Of a DNA stretch of 64,000 nt, positions 61,685-64,000 are shown piece after piece. The stretch is from contig NZ_JAJATZ010000008.1 of NCBI RefSeq assembly GCF_020531945.1, positions 1-64,000 on the forward strand, given 5' to 3'. The DNA is from Loktanella gaetbuli. Lineage in GTDB: Bacteria > Pseudomonadota > Alphaproteobacteria > Rhodobacterales > Rhodobacteraceae. Below the pieces are notes generated by a model, which worked only from the letters and a program-made list of their open reading frames with translations, searched no databases and was not told the origin of the DNA. Position numbers and translations under genes: made by a program. Numbering within the stretch: position 1 is the first letter of the stretch; every line of letters begins with the position of its first letter.

Positions 61685-63211
61685 ATGACATACGAACCAC
61701 ACGGCAAGCACCTGATCGCAGGCGAATGGGTGACCAGCGACGCGACCTTTACCTCGCAACCCGTGACGGGGGATGGCCAGACCTATGCCTCTGGCGGCAA
61801 GACCGAAGTTGACCGCGCGGTGCAGGCAGCGGAAGACGCATTCGTGACCTACGGCTGGACCACACGCGAGGACCGCGCCACGTTTCTGGAAACCATCGCC
61901 GACGAAATCGAGGCACGCGGCGCGGACATCACCCGTCTGGGCGTGTCCGAGACCGGCCTGCCAGAGGGCCGTTTGCAAGGTGAAAGGGGCCGCACCACGG
62001 GCCAGTTGCGCCTGTTTGCAGACCATATCCGCAAAGGTGCCTACCTTGACCGTCGCCATGATGCAGCATTGCCCGACCGCGCGCCCCTGCCCCGGCCTGA
62101 CCTGAAAATGGTGCAGCGTCCCATCGGGCCTGTCGCCGTCTTTGGCGCATCGAACTTTCCGCTCGCGTTTTCGACAGCCGGCGGTGACACCGCATCGGCA
62201 CTGGCAGCTGGTTGCCCGGTCGTGGTCAAGGGCCACCCCGCGCACCCCGCAACCGGTGAAATCGTGGCCGATGCGATCAAGGCAGCGATTGAAAAATGCG
62301 GCATGCCCGCAGGCACGTTTTCACTGATCCAGGGCACCAGCCACGAATTGGGCGGCGCATTGGTGCAGCATCCGCTGATCCAGGCCGTCGGATTTACCGG
62401 GTCGCTGGGTGCCGGTCGCGCGCTTTATGATCTGTGTGCCGCACGTCCCACGCCGATCCCGTTTTTCGGTGAGCTCGGTTCGATCAACCCGGTGTTCATC
62501 ATGCCTGCGGCACTGTCTGCGCGTGCGTCTGATCTGGGCGCAGCCTGGGCCGGATCGCTGACCATGGGCGTGGGGCAGTTCTGCACCAACCCTGGCATCG
62601 TCGTGGCCCCTGCCGGCGCCGACCTCGACGCATTTTGCGCCGCTGCAACCGACGCGCTGACCGGGGCCGACGCCGCAGTCATGCTGACGGCAGGTATTGC
62701 CAGCGCTTACCGTAGCGGGGTGTCCAAGGTCGCCGCGGCCAGCGGTGTCGCGGAACTGGTGTCCGGCACGGGCGAAGGTCGCACCGCAACCCCTGCCGTC
62801 TACCGCGTCAGCGCAGAGGACTGGCTGGGCAACGAAGATCTGGCCGAAGAAGTCTTTGGCCCGCTGGGCATCGTCGTCACGACGACCGGACCCGAACAAA
62901 TGCTGGAAGTCGCGCGCAGCCTGCAAGGGCAGTTGACAGTGACGCTACAGATGGACGACGGCGACACCGACATGGCGAAACCCTTTGTCCCCGTGCTGGA
63001 ACGCAAGGCGGGTCGTTTGCTGGTCAATGGCTTCCCCACGGGGGTCGAGGTCGCGGACGCCATGGTGCACGGCGGCCCCTATCCTGCGTCCACCAACTTT
63101 GGCGCGACATCGGTTGGCACGCTGGCAATCCGCCGGTTCACGCGTCCGGTCAGCTATCAGAACATGCCCGACGCGCTGCTGCCCGCCGATTTCCAAGGTC
63201 AGGATTCATAG
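61685..63211 (+). CDS. 2-oxoglutarate semialdehyde dehydrogenase
   Basis: This oxidises 2-oxoglutarate semialdehyde to 2-oxoglutarate (EC 1.2.1.26), the last step of the pathway. The 508 residues belong to the divergent ALDH branch with GPVAVFGASNFPLAFSTAGG, FTGSLGAGRALYDL, the general base Glu in FFGELGSINPVF and the catalytic Cys in GVGQFCTNPGIV. This branch matches type III ketoglutaric semialdehyde dehydrogenases. AAAGGAAATCCG precedes the ATG. It ends overlapping the convergent TPR gene by 6 bases, with no room for a terminator. Confidence 0.92.
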   Translation: MTYEPHGKHLIAGEWVTSDATFTSQPVTGDGQTYASGGKTEVDRAVQAAEDAFVTYGWTTREDRATFLETIADEIEARGADITRLGVSETGLPEGRLQGERGRTTGQLRLFADHIRKGAYLDRRHDAALPDRAPLPRPDLKMVQRPIGPVAVFGASNFPLAFSTAGGDTASALAAGCPVVVKGHPAHPATGEIVADAIKAAIEKCGMPAGTFSLIQGTSHELGGALVQHPLIQAVGFTGSLGAGRALYDLCAARPTPIPFFGELGSINPVFIMPAALSARASDLGAAWAGSLTMGVGQFCTNPGIVVAPAGADLDAFCAAATDALTGADAAVMLTAGIASAYRSGVSKVAAASGVAELVSGTGEGRTATPAVYRVSAEDWLGNEDLAEEVFGPLGIVVTTTGPEQMLEVARSLQGQLTVTLQMDDGDTDMAKPFVPVLERKAGRLLVNGFPTGVEVADAMVHGGPYPASTNFGATSVGTLAIRRFTRPVSYQNMPDALLPADFQGQDS

Positions 63212-64000
63212 CAAGTCGGTCACTTCCGCGGCGATCGCTGCGCGGGTCGCAGCGATCTTGCGCTGAAACAGCACGACGCCCTGCTGGTCCGCGACGCCCT
63301 GCGCGCGGTCCAGAATGGCCCGCACCTGTTCGGGATCGCGGTTTTCGTGGTGGGCAATCAGACCGTCAATGCGACCGAATTCCGCCGATAGCCAGGTTTT
63401 CTGTTGCAGCAGCGTGGGGCCGGTCGCCTGAAAGCGTTTTCTGGCCTGTGGGATCAGCCCGGCCCTGACGCAGGCCTCGGCGTGCAAGGCCATGCAGAAA
63501 TCGAGGAATACACCGATGTGGCCGATGCGTGAGATACTCGCATCGGCCAGGGCACACCCTTTATCCAGTTGGCCCTGCGACATCAGCGCGGTGCCCTGAA
63601 ACAGATCCGCGTAGATTTCCCAAGTTTCCAACTGATGCGCCCGCGCGATGCGACGCAACTGGTCGGCGTGGACCTGCACCACCTCGTATTCATCAAGCAA
63701 TAGCGGCAGAACGCAGCCCAAAAAGAACGTGCAGTGGCACAGATCATGGGCCTGCCCGCTGAGGTCTGACAGGTTTCTTGCCATATCCGACCAGTGCTGC
63801 GATTCCGCTCCGTCGCATGCCAAAACAGCCAGTTCGGCCAGACCGACCGCCGACATCGCCCCGTGATGCGAACTGCCGAACCTGTCCAGCCAAACGTCAT
63901 GGGTGCCGGCGTCATAGGTTTCAAAGAACGCGCGCAGATGTCTGTCAGCCTCCTTGAGATTGCCGCAAAACAGATGCGAGGTGCCAAGACAGCGGTTGGC
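63206..64000 (-). CDS. C-terminal part of a TPR-rich regulator- or cyclase-like protein (partial)
   Basis: The frame stays open to the window edge, so the N-terminal part is missing; at least 264 C-terminal residues are seen. They are almost entirely alpha-helical with tetratricopeptide-like pairs (ANRCLGTSHLFCGNLKEADR, QHWSDMARNLSDLSGQAHD, FLDFCMALHAEACVRAGLI). This resembles the C-terminal halves of large ATPase-containing winged-helix regulators or adenylate cyclases of alphaproteobacteria, but no diagnostic N-terminal domain is visible. It converges on the arabinose operon with a 6-base overlap. The ORF's first internal Met is not the true start. Confidence 0.6.
   Translation of the reverse strand, partial: ANRCLGTSHLFCGNLKEADRHLRAFFETYDAGTHDVWLDRFGSSHHGAMSAVGLAELAVLACDGAESQHWSDMARNLSDLSGQAHDLCHCTFFLGCVLPLLLDEYEVVQVHADQLRRIARAHQLETWEIYADLFQGTALMSQGQLDKGCALADASISRIGHIGVFLDFCMALHAEACVRAGLIPQARKRFQATGPTLLQQKTWLSAEFGRIDGLIAHHENRDPEQVRAILDRAQGVADQQGVVLFQRKIAATRAAIAAEVTDLL

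Overview
The window is GC-rich, densely packed bacterial DNA with many 1-, 4- and 8-base gene overlaps. Its gene content (urtABCDE urea importer, several TRAP/ABC solute importers, a TIGR03032-type protein, GC-rich extragenic hairpins) fits an alphaproteobacterium, most likely a Rhodobacteraceae/Roseobacter-group member. That placement rests on gene content and protein resemblance, not on a search. No rRNA, tRNA, CRISPR array, insertion sequence or phage gene was found.

Layout. 1-7044: an 11-base tandem repeat runs into a 5'-truncated isoprenylcysteine-methyltransferase-like fragment, followed on the minus strand by malate synthase G (glcB) and a two-gene RND efflux system. 7259-14401: a stand-alone D-lyxose isomerase family gene, a structured 428-base gap, and the urea importer operon urtABCDE, with no urease genes following. 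14473-20977: an autotransporter (minus), an SGNH-hydrolase-like protein (plus) convergent with a TIGR03032 protein (minus), and an AraC-type regulator (minus). 21121-31358: a plus-strand operon of aldehyde dehydrogenase, branched-chain-type ABC importer (binding protein, two permeases, two ATPases, the last with a 143-residue tail), second aldehyde dehydrogenase, coniferyl-alcohol-dehydrogenase-like SDR, and a flotillin. It looks like an uptake and oxidation unit for an unknown, probably aromatic, alcohol or aldehyde.

31449-52996: a pectin/hexuronate locus. Seventeen tightly spaced minus-strand genes run from uxaC (51221) down to a pectinesterase (31449): uxaC, a TRAP importer (dctPQM), kdgF, kduI, kduD, uxuB, uxuA, uxaA, a GH4 alpha-galacturonidase, an oligogalacturonide ABC importer (togMNAB-like), GH28, GH105 and CE8. 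A divergent gntR-kdgK pair sits across a promoter carrying two copies of a likely operator. The three pectin-acting enzymes have no visible signal peptide, so the locus appears to import oligogalacturonides and finish de-esterification and depolymerisation in the cytoplasm, ending at KDPG.

53066-63211: a LysR regulator divergent from a chvE-gguA-gguB sugar importer. This is followed by L-arabinonate dehydratase, L-arabinose/D-galactose 1-dehydrogenase, L-2-keto-3-deoxyarabonate dehydratase and 2-oxoglutarate semialdehyde dehydrogenase, i.e. the oxidative, non-phosphorylating L-arabinose route to 2-oxoglutarate without a lactonase. Arabinose is the main side-chain sugar of pectin, so the two loci together form a pectin backbone and side-chain island. 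The window ends inside a TPR-rich protein on the minus strand.

A recurrent design feature is that all five solute-binding-protein genes are followed, before the next gene of their operon, by an inverted repeat able to form an RNA hairpin.
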